64,000 nt of DNA from an uncultured Clostridia bacterium (lineage in GTDB: Bacteria > Bacillota > Limnochordia > Darwinibacteriales > DTU012): the NCBI GenBank assembly GCA_900019385.1, contig FIZJ01000011.1:68006-132005 (forward strand). Direction: 5' to 3'. The notes below the pieces were generated by a model. That model made no database searches and was not told where the DNA came from. It was given only the letters and a program-made list of their open reading frames with translations. Shown one piece after another: positions 19,366-29,993 of the stretch. The stretch's first letter is position 1, and every line of letters begins with the position of its first letter. The translations under genes and the position numbers were made by a program.

Positions 19366-20619
19366 GTGGGTAATCTGCCAAAAGTACTTGCATTGTTGGT
19401 CCGGCTGCTGCCGTATATCCTCCTTGACCGGTTTTATCTCATGCTCCTGGCGGCACTGGGCTTGATCATTCACAGCCAATACCGGCGGGTCTATCTCATG
19501 CAGCAGCGGCTGTTCGGTCTCAACAGAGGCGTTCCGTGGCGGGAGACCTTGGTCAGTCTCGGCTACGGCCTGCTGGGGGGCATTGTCGCCAGTGTGCTTT
19601 TTGTGATGCTGGGGATCACCCTGTCAACCACCGGGGTTTTCTTTGTGTGGGTGACAGCTTTGCTGTTGATGCTCGTCAATCCCCGCTTTTTATGCTTTGC
19701 ATACGCCGGTTCCATCGTCAGCCTGGCGCATCTGATCACCGGGTATCCGGAAATCAGTGTCACATCGATCATGGGCTTGGTCGCCGTCCTGCATCTGGTG
19801 GAAGCCCTGTTGATCTTCTTGAACGGGCACCGCAACCCCATGCCCATCTACATTCAGGACAGCGAAGGCAAGGTGGTGGGCGGATTCAGCCTGCAGCGGT
19901 TCTGGCCGCTGCCGTTCATTGCCGTCCTGGCCATTGTGGAATCAAGCCCTGCCCTAGAATCGGCCATAACCATGCCTGACTGGTGGCCGCTTCTGAAGCC
20001 GGATCTTCTGGTCCCGGCAGGTTTGGCCTTGGTCTACAGGCTGTCGCCGGTCTTTGCCGGGCTCGGGTACAGTGATCTGGCCATCTCCAGCCTGCCCGAA
20101 ACCAAGGCGGCCCATTCAGCCAGGAATCTGTTTCTGTACAGTATAGCGCTGCTGGGGCTGACGGTGCTGGCAGACCGCCATCCAGGCCTGGAACTGATCC
20201 CCGTCTTGTTCGCCCCCTTGGGGCATGAATTAGTGATCCGACTCGGGCAGCAGCGGGAAAAGAAGCGTGCTTCGGTCTTCACCTACAGCGATGGAGTCAT
20301 GGTCCTGGATACCTATCCCAATTCACCGGCGGCCAGAATGGGTTTGTCGACGGGAGACGTGATCCTTAAGATCAACGACATCGACATCACCAGCCCGCAG
20401 CAGTTGATGGCGGAAATCGGCCCGTGGATCATCGATCCCACCCTTGTGGTCCAGAATGTGATTGAAAAAAGCCCGCCGCGGCGGATCAAGTTCAAAGGCA
20501 AGATCCCGCCTTTGGGGTTTATTCCGGTACCCCAACCGAACCAGCCTGTCTACATGGTCTTCCGTGAAGGCTGGCTCAGGCGCGCCATCAAGCAGTGGTG
20601 GCGGAAGCTGAAGAGGTGA
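19366..20619 (+). CDS. PDZ-domain membrane protein, MinJ-like
   Basis: The 417-residue protein has about eight hydrophobic segments in residues 5-300 and a C-terminal PDZ domain (about 300-385, containing YPNSPAARMGLSTGDVILKINDIDI). B. subtilis MinJ, which links MinD to DivIVA at the septum, has the same layout and lies near ctpB. The homology is suggested by architecture and synteny rather than strong sequence motifs. The start is GTG 19366, with GGAGG 8 bases upstream. The basic C-terminus (WRKLKR) ends just before the deacetylase gene. Confidence 0.7.
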   Translation: MGNLPKVLALLVRLLPYILLDRFYLMLLAALGLIIHSQYRRVYLMQQRLFGLNRGVPWRETLVSLGYGLLGGIVASVLFVMLGITLSTTGVFFVWVTALLLMLVNPRFLCFAYAGSIVSLAHLITGYPEISVTSIMGLVAVLHLVEALLIFLNGHRNPMPIYIQDSEGKVVGGFSLQRFWPLPFIAVLAIVESSPALESAITMPDWWPLLKPDLLVPAGLALVYRLSPVFAGLGYSDLAISSLPETKAAHSARNLFLYSIALLGLTVLADRHPGLELIPVLFAPLGHELVIRLGQQREKKRASVFTYSDGVMVLDTYPNSPAARMGLSTGDVILKINDIDITSPQQLMAEIGPWIIDPTLVVQNVIEKSPPRRIKFKGKIPPLGFIPVPQPNQPVYMVFREGWLRRAIKQWWRKLKR

Positions 20620-20624
20620 AGTGG

Positions 20625-21917
20625 ATGCAGCGCAAATCTAAGCCTGTGCGTTATACATGGTCCGCCGCTTTGATTGCGGCCTGCTGCTTTTTGAGCATTG
20701 CAGCGGTTTGGCTTTCCTGGCAAAGACTGACGGCGGAAACGAACGTTCCCGCTATACTGCCGGCTGAGCCGTCGGAACCTGCCCTGGATAGCCTCCTTGA
20801 GCTCCCTCAGGCTGACGATCCGGAATGGGAATACCATGACTTGATCGAGGACAAGCTTGCCTTTACCAAGGATTACCTGGAACAGTGGGGTTATCTGTTG
20901 TTGAACACGGAGGCTGATCCGGAGCAGCGGTTGGTCAAGCTGCTTGTGGTGCCCACCAGTCTCAATCTGGACTTCATCGATATGGTCATCGGATTGGAAA
21001 CGGAACTGTGGAGGCGCCACGGCTGGGCTTTCCGCACCGATTACGTCACCGACGAGGTTGGTGCCTTGATCCAACTCTGGACAGAGCAGTCAGAGGATGG
21101 TGAAATGTTCACAGCCGCCGATCCCGGCAGTAGTTTCGAACTCTGGGTCAAGCAGCTTGCTCCCGGCGACCAGTGGGTGCAAGGAGGGCCGAAGCTGGCG
21201 CTGGTCATTGACGACTGGGGTTACTCATCCCGGTACACCGAATCGTTCCTGCGCTATCCGTTTCCCCTGACTGTGGCCATCATCCCTTACCTGGCCGAAT
21301 CAACCGCTTTGGCTAGGCAGGCCTTTGCCGGCGGCCACGAGGTTATCCTCCATCAACCCATGGAGGCCCTTGGTTCCGCTGTCGAGTTGGGTGAGGGAGG
21401 CATTCTCACGTCAATGGATCCTGAAGAGATCCGCCGCCGCCTGGAGGAGAACATCGCCCATCTGCCGATGATCGCCGGGGTCAACAATCACATGGGCTCC
21501 AAGGTCACATCCGACCCGGAAACCATGGCGGTGGTTCTGGAAACGTTCAAAGCGAACGACCTGTACTTCTTGGACAGCCATACCACTCCTTTGTCGGTGG
21601 CAGGGGCTGTCGCTTCTCAGGTGGGGATTCCCTACGCGGTCAACAGTTTGTTTATCGACAACGTCAATGAGGTGGAAGCAGTCAAGGCTCAGCTGCGGCA
21701 GATCATCAACCAGGCAGTCCGGGCCGGGTCGGCCATCGCAATCGGCCATGTTCGCTCCGCCACAGCCGCCGCCATCTGGGAGATGATCCCCGAGATCGTG
21801 GCTGCCGGCGTCGAGCTGGTACCCGTGTCTCAACTGCTGATCTATCCTGAGCCCAGCCCTCAACCGGAGGAGGTTGGGGGGACAAACCAAGGCGCGGGCT
21901 GTGGATTGGCGGAGTAG
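20625..21917 (+). CDS. Divergent polysaccharide deacetylase (YibQ-like)
   Basis: This 430-residue protein has one N-terminal membrane segment (KPVRYTWSAALIAACCFLSI), an unassigned 150-residue region, and a deacetylase-like domain from about 195. Motifs match the divergent polysaccharide deacetylase family (formerly DUF610): LALVIDDWGYSSR, GHEVILHQPMEA, AGVNNHMGSKVTSD, YFLDSHTT and AIGHVRS. The Asp-Asp and His residues of the fold are kept. A peptidoglycan or wall-glycan substrate is inferred from the location. The start is ATG 20625, with GAGGTGA upstream. The 3' end overlaps the convergent ppa by 58 bases. Confidence 0.85.
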   Translation: MQRKSKPVRYTWSAALIAACCFLSIAAVWLSWQRLTAETNVPAILPAEPSEPALDSLLELPQADDPEWEYHDLIEDKLAFTKDYLEQWGYLLLNTEADPEQRLVKLLVVPTSLNLDFIDMVIGLETELWRRHGWAFRTDYVTDEVGALIQLWTEQSEDGEMFTAADPGSSFELWVKQLAPGDQWVQGGPKLALVIDDWGYSSRYTESFLRYPFPLTVAIIPYLAESTALARQAFAGGHEVILHQPMEALGSAVELGEGGILTSMDPEEIRRRLEENIAHLPMIAGVNNHMGSKVTSDPETMAVVLETFKANDLYFLDSHTTPLSVAGAVASQVGIPYAVNSLFIDNVNEVEAVKAQLRQIINQAVRAGSAIAIGHVRSATAAAIWEMIPEIVAAGVELVPVSQLLIYPEPSPQPEEVGGTNQGAGCGLAE

Positions 21918-22393
21918 TTGGCCAAGGCTTGCTCAATGACCTGAACAGCCTTTTGACGGGGATGCCAGCTGCCGATCCTGGTTTTCTTTTTTTCCAATTC
22001 TTTGTATACCTGGAAGAAGTGCGTCACTTCGTGGAGCAGGTGCTCCGGCACATCATGAAGGTCGTTGACCCAGTTCCACTGAGGATCGCGGACAGGTACG
22101 CAAAGGATTTTTTTGTCCGGCCCTTTCTCATCCCACATGTCGAAAACCCCGACAGGCTTGCTCCGGATCATGCATCCCGGGAAAGTCGCCTCTCCCACCA
22201 GGACCAGTGCGTCGAGGGGGTCGCCGTCTTCCGCGAGGGTGCCTGGGATGAAGCCGTAGTCCGCAGGGTAATGGACAGCGGAGAAAAGCATCCGGTCAAG
22301 ATAGAACAAACCGTCGTCCGGATTGTACTCGTATTTGTTGCGGCTGCCTTTCGGGATCTCCACCATGACGATGATTTCCTTCAATATCTTCAT
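21860..22393 (-). CDS. ppa: Inorganic pyrophosphatase, family I
   Basis: This 177-residue soluble enzyme hydrolyses pyrophosphate to two phosphates. Family I motifs are [40 protein letters not shown] (the metal-binding Asp cluster) and [14 protein letters not shown] 22393 keeps the full first beta strand. ATG 22366 (MVEIPKGS) with GAAGGA upstream is the alternative. The gene is convergent with the deacetylase, sharing 58 bases of coding sequence at the 3' ends, and divergent from uvrB. Confidence 0.95.
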   Translation of the reverse strand: MKILKEIIVMVEIPKGSRNKYEYNPDDGLFYLDRMLFSAVHYPADYGFIPGTLAEDGDPLDALVLVGEATFPGCMIRSKPVGVFDMWDEKGPDKKILCVPVRDPQWNWVNDLHDVPEHLLHEVTHFFQVYKELEKKKTRIGSWHPRQKAVQVIEQALANYSANPQPAPWFVPPTSSG

Positions 22394-22449
22394 CCTTTCA
22401 TCTGTGGTATAATATCAATTACCCGAAGCAGGAAAACCAGAAACTATGT

Positions 22450-22478
22450 CGAACGTACGTATGGAGAACATATGTACG
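22450..22478 (+). promoter_or_regulatory. Tandem LexA (DinR) boxes upstream of uvrB
   Basis: CGAACGTACGTATG (22450-22463) and AGAACATATGTACG (22465-22478) each approximate the Gram-positive SOS box CGAACNNNNGTTCG. The second differs from CGAACATATGTTCG at only two positions. They lie 32-60 bases before the uvrB start and downstream of a TATAAT at 22408-22413. SOS control of uvrB is known in Bacillota. Confidence 0.8.
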
Positions 22479-22509
22479 GTCTTGCTGTTTTGCAGAAAGA
22501 GGGAAAACG

Positions 22510-24501
22510 ATGGACTTCAAACCTTTTCAAGTGGTTGCGCCGTTTGCGCCGGCAGGCGATCAACCCCAGGCCATCGCCAAGCTCGCCGATGGAATCAGGC
22601 GCGGCCTGCGGGCCCAGACTTTACTAGGGGTGACCGGTTCAGGCAAAACCTACACCATGGCTAAAGTGATCGAAGCAGTGCAGAAGCCCACACTGGTGAT
22701 CGCTCACAACAAAACGCTTGCGGCCCAGCTGTGCAACGAGTTCCGGGAGTTCTTTCCCCACAACGCGGTGCATTATTTTGTCAGCTATTATGATTATTAT
22801 CAGCCGGAGGCCTATGTGCCTCAAAGCGATACCTATATCGAAAAGGACGCGTCGATCAACGATGAGATCGACCGGCTGCGCCACGCCGCCACCAGCGCGC
22901 TGCTGCAGCGCCGGGACGTGGTGATTGTGGCCAGTGTCTCCTGTATCTACGGCCTCGGTTCTCCGGAAGACTACATGGGTTTGACTTTGTCGCTGAAAAG
23001 CGGCGAGTTCCGGGACCGCGATCATATTTTGCGCCGTTTGGTGGGGATTCAGTATGAACGGAACGACATCGGCTTTCAGCGGGGCACTTTCAGGGTGCGG
23101 GGCGACGTGATCGAGATCATTCCCGCCTACAGCGACAACGTGGTCCGCATAGAGCTGTTCGGCGATGAAATCGAGCGGATACTGGAGCTGGACCCCATCA
23201 CAGGGGAAGTGCTGGCGGAAAACGAGGCAATCATGATTTACCCAGCCTCCCACTATGTCACGTCAGAAGAGAAACTGAAGCGGGCCATCAAGTCCATTGA
23301 ACAGGAACTGGAAGAGCAGCTGCGGCAGCTGCGGGCTGAAAACAAACTCTTGGAGGCCCAGCGGTTGGAACAGCGGACCCGGTACGATCTGGAGATGCTC
23401 TCCCAGATGGGCTTCTGCCAGGGGATTGAAAACTACTCCCGCCATCTCTCGGGACGGTTGGAGGGGGAGCCTCCTGCGACTCTGCTGGATTATTTTCCCA
23501 AGGACTTTCTTTTGTTCATCGACGAATCCCACGTGACCATCCCCCAGATCAGGGGCATGTACCACGGAGACCGTTCGCGCAAGGAAACGCTGGTGAAATA
23601 CGGGTTCCGCCTGCCGTCGGCCTTGGACAACCGGCCGCTGACGTTCGCCGAGTTTGAGTCCCACATCAACCAGGTGATCTTTGTCTCCGCCACTCCCGGA
23701 CCGTACGAGATGGAGCATGAGCAGCAGCGGGTGGAACAGATCCTGCGCCCGACAGGCTTGGTGGATCCAGAGGTGATTGTCCGCCCAACCAAAGGCCAGA
23801 TTGACGATCTGCTGGATGAGATCGAGGCCACAGTTGCCCGCAGCGAGCGGGTACTGGTGACGACCTTGACCAAAAAAATGGCGGAAGACTTGACGGATTA
23901 CATGACGGACATGGGAATCAGGGTGCGCTACCTCCACTCGGATATTGAAACACTGGATCGGGTGGAAATCCTAAGGGGACTTCGAACCGGCGAGTTCGAC
24001 GTGCTGGTGGGCATCAATCTCCTGCGGGAAGGCCTTGATCTGCCGGAAGTGTCGCTGGTGGCGATCCTGGATGCGGACAAAGAAGGTTTTCTCCGCTCCG
24101 AGCGGTCTTTGATCCAGACCATCGGCCGGGCCGCCCGGAATGTGAACGGCCGCGTAATCATGTATGCCGACACCATCACCGGCTCGATGGAGGTGGCGAT
24201 AGCCGAAACCAACCGCCGCCGGCGGCTGCAGATGGCCTACAATGAGCAGCACGGCATCATTCCCCAGACGATCAGGAAGGAGATCAAGGATATTGTCCAG
24301 GCGGTGCGGGCAGCGGAAGACAGCGGCGACTACCAGGTGGAACCGATGCCGGACAAAGCCGCCTTCAAAGATATTGTCAGCCATATCAAGGAGCTGGAAC
24401 AACAGATGTACCGCGCAGCAGGCGAATTAGAGTTTGAACTCGCGGCCCAATTACGTGACCGCATCAAAGCATTACGTCAGGAAGCGGGGTTAAAGGATTG
24501 A
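22510..24501 (+). CDS. uvrB: Excinuclease ABC subunit B
   Basis: This 663-residue helicase-like protein verifies DNA damage and loads UvrC. Features are Walker [11 protein letters not shown] (40-49), the strand-separating beta hairpin [12 protein letters not shown] near 94, [10 protein letters not shown] near 338, the QTIGRAARN helicase motif near 537, and a C-terminal UVR domain ([20 protein letters not shown]) that contacts UvrC. Tandem LexA boxes lie upstream. The stop overlaps the uvrA start by 4 bases. Confidence 0.98.
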   Translation: MDFKPFQVVAPFAPAGDQPQAIAKLADGIRRGLRAQTLLGVTGSGKTYTMAKVIEAVQKPTLVIAHNKTLAAQLCNEFREFFPHNAVHYFVSYYDYYQPEAYVPQSDTYIEKDASINDEIDRLRHAATSALLQRRDVVIVASVSCIYGLGSPEDYMGLTLSLKSGEFRDRDHILRRLVGIQYERNDIGFQRGTFRVRGDVIEIIPAYSDNVVRIELFGDEIERILELDPITGEVLAENEAIMIYPASHYVTSEEKLKRAIKSIEQELEEQLRQLRAENKLLEAQRLEQRTRYDLEMLSQMGFCQGIENYSRHLSGRLEGEPPATLLDYFPKDFLLFIDESHVTIPQIRGMYHGDRSRKETLVKYGFRLPSALDNRPLTFAEFESHINQVIFVSATPGPYEMEHEQQRVEQILRPTGLVDPEVIVRPTKGQIDDLLDEIEATVARSERVLVTTLTKKMAEDLTDYMTDMGIRVRYLHSDIETLDRVEILRGLRTGEFDVLVGINLLREGLDLPEVSLVAILDADKEGFLRSERSLIQTIGRAARNVNGRVIMYADTITGSMEVAIAETNRRRRLQMAYNEQHGIIPQTIRKEIKDIVQAVRAAEDSGDYQVEPMPDKAAFKDIVSHIKELEQQMYRAAGELEFELAAQLRDRIKALRQEAGLKD

Positions 24502-27350
24502 GTTTGGATAAAATCATCATCAAAGGAGCAAGGCAGCACAATCTGAAAAACATCGATGTGGAAATCCCCCGGGACAAGCTGGTGGTGATTACCGGACTGT
24601 CAGGTTCGGGAAAATCGTCTTTGGCTTTCGACACGATTTACGCCGAAGGCCAGCGGCGGTATGTGGAATCTTTGTCGGCTTACGCCCGCCAGTTTCTGGG
24701 GCAGATGGACAAGCCGGATGTGGATTCGATCGAAGGCTTGTCGCCGGCCATATCCATAGATCAGAAATCCACAAGCCGCAATCCCCGCTCCACGGTTGGG
24801 ACAATCACCGAAATCTACGACTACCTGCGCCTGTTGTACGCCAGAGTTGGCAAGCCCCACTGCCCCGAATGCGGCCAACCCATCAGCCGCCAGTCGGTGC
24901 AGCAGATCGTGGATCAGCTGCTGCAGCTGCCGGAGGGTGCCCGGCTGCAGATCCTGGCGCCGGTGGTCAGGGGGCGGAAAGGGGAACACCGCAAAGTTCT
25001 GGAGAGCATCCGCAAAGACGGGTTTGTCCGGATCAGGATCAATGGAGAGCTTCATGAAGTGACCGACGAGTTCAACCTGGACAAGAACAAAAAGCATACC
25101 ATTGAGATTGTTGTCGATCGGATCGTGATCCGCCCCAACATCACCACCAGGCTGACCGATTCTGTCGAAACAGCGCTCCGTTACGGCAGCGGAGTGGTTG
25201 TGGCCGATGTCATCGGCCGAGAAGAGCTGTTGTTCAGCGAGAATTTCGCCTGCCCCGACTGCGGTGTTTCCATGGAAGAACTGACTCCAAGGATGTTTTC
25301 CTTCAACAGCCCTTACGGGGCGTGCCCGTCCTGCGATGGGCTCGGCCGTAAGCTGGAATTGGATCCAGACCTGCTGATCGACTGGGAGCTGTCCATCAAC
25401 ACCGGTGCCTTGATTCCCTGGCGCGACAGCAAGAGCCAATGGCTGGCGGCGATCCTGGCGGCGGTCTGCACAGAACACGGCATTGATCCAGATCAGCCGG
25501 TGAAGGATCTTCCCCAGGAAAAGATGGAACTGCTCCTCAACGGTACGGCCGGCCCGGTGCGTTTCGAATACACCAACCGCGAAGGCCGCAGGCGGATCTA
25601 TGAGGCGGCATATGAGGGTTTGATCCCCTTTTTGAACCGGCGTTACCGGGAAAGCACCTCCGAATGGGTGCGCCAGGAAATGGAGCAGTACATGAGCGAG
25701 CGGGAATGTGCCGCCTGCCGCGGGAAAAGGCTCCGTCCGGAGGTGTTGGGCGTGACCGTTGGCGGATTGAACATCATGGAAGTGTCGGCTTTGCCTGTCA
25801 GCGACATCCTGGCGTTCTTTGACAAGCTGGAACTGCCGCCGCGGGAACAGCTGATCGCCCGCCAGGTGTTGAAGGAAATCAAAGAGCGCCTCAACTTCCT
25901 CAACAATGTGGGTTTGGGGTACCTGACGCTCGATCGGGGCGCCTCAACACTTTCAGGCGGCGAATCCCAGCGGATCCGCCTGGCGACGCAAATCGGCTCC
26001 AGCCTGATGGGAGTGCTCTACATCCTCGACGAACCCAGCATCGGCCTGCACCAGCGGGACAACAAGAAACTCCTGGATGCTTTGAAGCGGCTGCGGGATC
26101 TGGGCAACACCCTTATTGTGGTGGAACATGACCACGAGACGATGCAGGCGGCGGACTGGATCATCGACATCGGCCCCGGGGCGGGGGCCGACGGAGGCCG
26201 GATCGTGGCCGCCGGCACTTACGATACCATCTGCGGGGTGGAGGAGTCTTTGACCGGGCACTACCTGTCCGGGAAGCGGCAGATCCCTGTCCCCAGCTTC
26301 CGGCGGAAGCCGAACGGCAAGGCAGTGAAGGTGATCGGTGCCAGGGAGAACAACCTCAAGGGCATCGATGTGGAGTTCCCGTTGGGGATGTTTGTCTGCG
26401 TCACCGGCGTTTCCGGATCGGGCAAGAGCACCTTGGTGAATGAGATTCTTCATAAAGCCCTTGCTCAGGCGCTGCACCGCAGTGCCGAAAAGCCCGGCGC
26501 CCATGATCGGATTGAAGGAATCGAATTTCTTGACAAGGTGATTAATATTGACCAGTCACCCATCGGCCGCACACCCCGTTCAAATCCCGCTACCTACACC
26601 GGGGCCTTCGACGGGATCCGGGAGCTTTTCGCCATGACTCCGGAAGCCAAGATCCGCGGCTACCGGCCGGGCCGGTTTTCGTTCAACGTCAAGGGAGGGC
26701 GCTGCGAAGCCTGCCGGGGAGACGGGATTATCAAGATAGAGATGCACTTCCTGCCCGACATCTATGTCCCCTGCGAAGTCTGCAAGGGCAAGCGCTACAA
26801 CCGGGAAACGCTGGAAGTGAAATACAAAGGCAAGTCCATCGCCGATGTCCTGGAGATGACAGTGGCGGAAGCGGTGCCGTTTTTCGAGTCGATTCCCAAG
26901 ATCTACCGCAAACTTCAGACCCTGCAGGATGTGGGCCTGGGGTACATCAAGCTGGGCCAGCCCGCAACCCAATTGTCCGGCGGCGAAGCCCAGCGGGTGA
27001 AACTGGCCACCGAACTGAGCCGCCGCAGCAACGGCCGGACATTGTATATCCTGGATGAACCTACCACCGGCCTGCACTTCGAAGACATCCGCAAGCTGCT
27101 GCAGGTGCTTGCGCGGCTGGTGGACGCCGGCGATACGGTGCTGGTGATCGAGCACAATCTTGACGTGATCAAGACCGCCGACTACATCATCGATCTCGGC
27201 CCCGAAGGAGGGGACCGAGGCGGAACGGTGATCGCCACCGGAACTCCGGAGGAGGTGGCAGAAAACCCGAACTCTTACACCGGCCAGTTTCTGAAACCGC
27301 TTCTGGAAAAGCACAGAAAGGAGCAATATGAATTTACGAGAGAAGCTTAG
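24498..27350 (+). CDS. uvrA: Excinuclease ABC subunit A
   Basis: This 950-residue damage sensor has two ABC ATPase modules: Walker [10 protein letters not shown] (33-41) and GVSGSGKST (near 637), with signatures [12 protein letters not shown] and [12 protein letters not shown]. Cys pairs [26 protein letters not shown] and CEVCKG form the zinc modules. It starts at TTG 24498 inside the uvrB stop and overlaps uvrC by 23 bases. All three excision subunits are therefore translated as one coupled unit. Confidence 0.98.
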   Translation: MSLDKIIIKGARQHNLKNIDVEIPRDKLVVITGLSGSGKSSLAFDTIYAEGQRRYVESLSAYARQFLGQMDKPDVDSIEGLSPAISIDQKSTSRNPRSTVGTITEIYDYLRLLYARVGKPHCPECGQPISRQSVQQIVDQLLQLPEGARLQILAPVVRGRKGEHRKVLESIRKDGFVRIRINGELHEVTDEFNLDKNKKHTIEIVVDRIVIRPNITTRLTDSVETALRYGSGVVVADVIGREELLFSENFACPDCGVSMEELTPRMFSFNSPYGACPSCDGLGRKLELDPDLLIDWELSINTGALIPWRDSKSQWLAAILAAVCTEHGIDPDQPVKDLPQEKMELLLNGTAGPVRFEYTNREGRRRIYEAAYEGLIPFLNRRYRESTSEWVRQEMEQYMSERECAACRGKRLRPEVLGVTVGGLNIMEVSALPVSDILAFFDKLELPPREQLIARQVLKEIKERLNFLNNVGLGYLTLDRGASTLSGGESQRIRLATQIGSSLMGVLYILDEPSIGLHQRDNKKLLDALKRLRDLGNTLIVVEHDHETMQAADWIIDIGPGAGADGGRIVAAGTYDTICGVEESLTGHYLSGKRQIPVPSFRRKPNGKAVKVIGARENNLKGIDVEFPLGMFVCVTGVSGSGKSTLVNEILHKALAQALHRSAEKPGAHDRIEGIEFLDKVINIDQSPIGRTPRSNPATYTGAFDGIRELFAMTPEAKIRGYRPGRFSFNVKGGRCEACRGDGIIKIEMHFLPDIYVPCEVCKGKRYNRETLEVKYKGKSIADVLEMTVAEAVPFFESIPKIYRKLQTLQDVGLGYIKLGQPATQLSGGEAQRVKLATELSRRSNGRTLYILDEPTTGLHFEDIRKLLQVLARLVDAGDTVLVIEHNLDVIKTADYIIDLGPEGGDRGGTVIATGTPEEVAENPNSYTGQFLKPLLEKHRKEQYEFTREA

Positions 27351-29166
27351 GCAGCTTCCGGCCAAACCGGGAGTATATCTAATGAAAGGTAAAGACGGCC
27401 GCATCCTCTATGTGGGCAAGGCCGTCAATCTCCGCAATCGGGTGCGGTCATACTTTCAGAAGTCGCGTAATCCTTCTCCCCGCATCCGCCTGCTGGTGGA
27501 GCAGATTGCCGATCTGGAGTACATTGTCACCGATTCGGAACTGGAAGCCTTGATCTTGGAGAACAACCTGATCAAGGAGCACACACCCTGGTTCAATGTC
27601 CGGCTGAAAGACGACAAGACCTATCCGTACATCAAAGTCACTGTCAATGAAGACTTTCCCCGGGTGCTGGTGGTGCGGCAGAGGCTGAAGGACGGAGCCC
27701 GCTACTATGGGCCTTATGCCAATGCCGCCGCTGTGCGGGACACGGTCAGGGTCTTGCGCAAACTGTTCCAGATCCGCACCTGCAGCAAGGTGATCAAAGA
27801 AGGCCAGCAGGATCGCCCCTGCCTGAACTACCACATCGGACGCTGCTCCGGGCCCTGCGCCGGCTTGATCAGCAAAGCCGATTACCGGGCGATCGTGGAC
27901 GAAGTGTGCCTCTTTTTGGAAGGCAGGCATGAGCGCCTGATACCCACCATGCGGGAGAAAATGCTTCAGGCCAGCGCCGAGTTGAAGTTTGAACAGGCGG
28001 CTCGGATCAGGGACCGGATTGCCAGTTTGGAACAAATTGCTGCCAAGCAGAAAATCGTATCGGCGCGGGATATCGATCAGGACCTGTTCGGCCTGGCCCG
28101 GGCCGGTGATTTGGCCTGCGCCCAGATCTTTTTCGTCCGCGGCGGCAAGTTGATCGGCCGCGAGCACTTTATACTGGACTGCGGCCCCGATGATACCGAC
28201 GGCGAGATCCTAACAGCTTTCATCAAGCAGTACTACACGGATCAGGCAATGATTCCCAAAGAGGTTGTCACCAGTGAGGCATTGACGGAGACAGAGCTTT
28301 TAAGCCGGTGGCTGAGTGAGCAAAGGGGCAGCAAAGTACATTTCCATCATCCGAAGCGGGGAGAAAAGAAAGATTTAATCGACATGGTCACCGCCAATGC
28401 CCGGGAGGCCTTGGACATGCTCCAGTCTCAGGAAGAGCGGAAGAACCAGGCGATCAGCAGAGGCTTGTGGGAACTAGCGCACCTGGCAGGCCTGGACGAG
28501 CCGCCCCGGCGGATCGAAGCCTACGACATCTCCAACATTCAGGGCAGCCAGATCGTGGCAGCGATGGTGGTGATGATCGACGGCAGGCCGGCCAATGATC
28601 AATACCGCCGCTTCAAGATTCAATCAGTGGCTGGGGCGCCCAACGATTACCTGGCGATGCAGGAAGTGATCCGCCGCCGCTTCACGAGAGGAATCAGGGA
28701 ACAGCAGGGAGAACAGGAGACTACTTCCTTCAGCGATTTTCCCGACCTTGTCCTCATCGACGGCGGCAAAGGGCAGCTGGGCGCCGCAACCGCTGTCCGG
28801 GACGAGTTGGGGCTGATGATTCCCATGATCAGCCTGGCGGAACGGAACGAGGAGATCTACCTGGAAGGCAAGGCCGCCCCGGTGCTTCTGCCCCGGGAAT
28901 CGCCGGGCCTCCATCTCGTCCAGCGGATCCGGGATGAGGCCCACCGCTTTGCCCTGGCTTATCACCGTAAGCTGCGGAGCAAGGCTGGGCGGCAGTCGAT
29001 TCTGGATCAAATCCCCGGTGTCGGGCCTAAACGCAAAAAGGCACTGATCAAGCATTTCGGCAGTGTTAAAAAAATCAAGGCCGCGACCGTCGAGCAGCTG
29101 CAGGAAGTGGAAGGTATCGACCGGAAGCTGGCGGAGGAAATCTATCAGTTTGTGCGTGAACAATAA
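27328..29166 (+). CDS. uvrC: Excinuclease ABC subunit C
   Basis: This 612-residue endonuclease makes both incisions. The N-terminal GIY-YIG domain is seen as [25 protein letters not shown]-type sequence (residues 12 onward). A UVR domain ([20 protein letters not shown]) lies near 213, the RNase H-like domain carries [12 protein letters not shown] and [11 protein letters not shown], and the C-terminus has two helix-hairpin-helix motifs ([17 protein letters not shown]). ATG 27328 with AAAGGAG lies inside the uvrA end. A hairpin terminator follows. Confidence 0.98.
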   Translation: MNLREKLRQLPAKPGVYLMKGKDGRILYVGKAVNLRNRVRSYFQKSRNPSPRIRLLVEQIADLEYIVTDSELEALILENNLIKEHTPWFNVRLKDDKTYPYIKVTVNEDFPRVLVVRQRLKDGARYYGPYANAAAVRDTVRVLRKLFQIRTCSKVIKEGQQDRPCLNYHIGRCSGPCAGLISKADYRAIVDEVCLFLEGRHERLIPTMREKMLQASAELKFEQAARIRDRIASLEQIAAKQKIVSARDIDQDLFGLARAGDLACAQIFFVRGGKLIGREHFILDCGPDDTDGEILTAFIKQYYTDQAMIPKEVVTSEALTETELLSRWLSEQRGSKVHFHHPKRGEKKDLIDMVTANAREALDMLQSQEERKNQAISRGLWELAHLAGLDEPPRRIEAYDISNIQGSQIVAAMVVMIDGRPANDQYRRFKIQSVAGAPNDYLAMQEVIRRRFTRGIREQQGEQETTSFSDFPDLVLIDGGKGQLGAATAVRDELGLMIPMISLAERNEEIYLEGKAAPVLLPRESPGLHLVQRIRDEAHRFALAYHRKLRSKAGRQSILDQIPGVGPKRKKALIKHFGSVKKIKAATVEQLQEVEGIDRKLAEEIYQFVREQ

Positions 29167-29168
29167 AA

Positions 29169-29206
29169 GACACCCCGGCGGGGAAAAACCCCAGCGGGGT
29201 GCCTGT
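29169..29206. terminator. Bidirectional terminator between uvrC and the OMP gene
   Basis: CACCCCG and CGGGGTG arms (about 29172-29204) enclose a GC-rich interior. T-rich tracts lie on both sides (TGTGTTTT on plus, TCTTTTATT on minus), so it can close both convergent transcripts. Confidence 0.65.
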
Positions 29207-29220
29207 GTTTTAGACGCAGG

Positions 29221-29973
29221 TTAGAACCTATAGCTGAAGCCGACCTGCAGCCCGCCTTGTTTGTAAGTGGCCTTCTTGATCTCGTAGTCGTCCTGAAGCT
29301 TGATCGCGCCCACCGTAGTCCTGCTGCCGCCGTATCCGAGCCGGATCAGCAGTTGATCGTTGATACTGTAGTCAGCGGTCAGCTGGTAGCTGTACACTGA
29401 ACCTCCGGTATCAACCTCATATTGGTTTGCCCTGTAAGTCCAGCTGTACCAGGGAGCAGCCTGGACGAGCGCCTTGATTTCCAAAGCTTCCATCACATGG
29501 AATGTCACCTGTGAGGATGCTATGAATCCGCTTCCGTCCAGGTGCACATTGGGGATGACTTGCCCTTCCTGCTCGACCAATTTCTTGAAATGAGCGGTGG
29601 CGAAATGATAACCCAGACCGGCATGGACTGTCATCGGTTCGATGGTGTAGAACTGATACAGCAGAGATCCCTGTGTATAAGTGGTGGACATGTACGCATC
29701 GTTAGAGAAATCTTCGTTGTTGGAACTGTTGGCCATGCCTAAAGCGTGGTCGATCAACAGCATCAGATCGGGTGTTGGATTGAGCCTCCCCCGAATCACC
29801 AGTTCCCACTGGTTGATTTTTGTCCCCTCATCGGTGTTGTTTAGGAGATGGTCAAAGTAAATGTCGCTGACATGGACATCAGCACCGATCGAAACCTGGT
29901 ATTCGTTTTGGGCCAGAGCGGCGCCCGCGGTCAAAAACAGGCCGACGACTAGACAGATGATGGTTTTCTTCAT
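29221..29973 (-). CDS. Small beta-barrel outer-membrane protein
   Basis: This 250-residue protein has a clear signal peptide (MKKTIICLVVGLFLTAGAALAQ, cleavage near 21-22). The rest alternates polar and hydrophobic residues in short strands with many aromatic residues. It ends GGLQVGFSYRF, with the C-terminal Phe and aromatic periodicity expected of proteins inserted by BamA. No family could be named. It is the second gene of a minus-strand pair with the subtilase lipoprotein, 20 bases apart, with GAGGAGG before the ATG. If exported as predicted, the cell must have an outer membrane. Confidence 0.65.
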   Translation of the reverse strand: MKKTIICLVVGLFLTAGAALAQNEYQVSIGADVHVSDIYFDHLLNNTDEGTKINQWELVIRGRLNPTPDLMLLIDHALGMANSSNNEDFSNDAYMSTTYTQGSLLYQFYTIEPMTVHAGLGYHFATAHFKKLVEQEGQVIPNVHLDGSGFIASSQVTFHVMEALEIKALVQAAPWYSWTYRANQYEVDTGGSVYSYQLTADYSINDQLLIRLGYGGSRTTVGAIKLQDDYEIKKATYKQGGLQVGFSYRF

Positions 29974-29993
29974 TGTGCATCCTCCTCATATGC

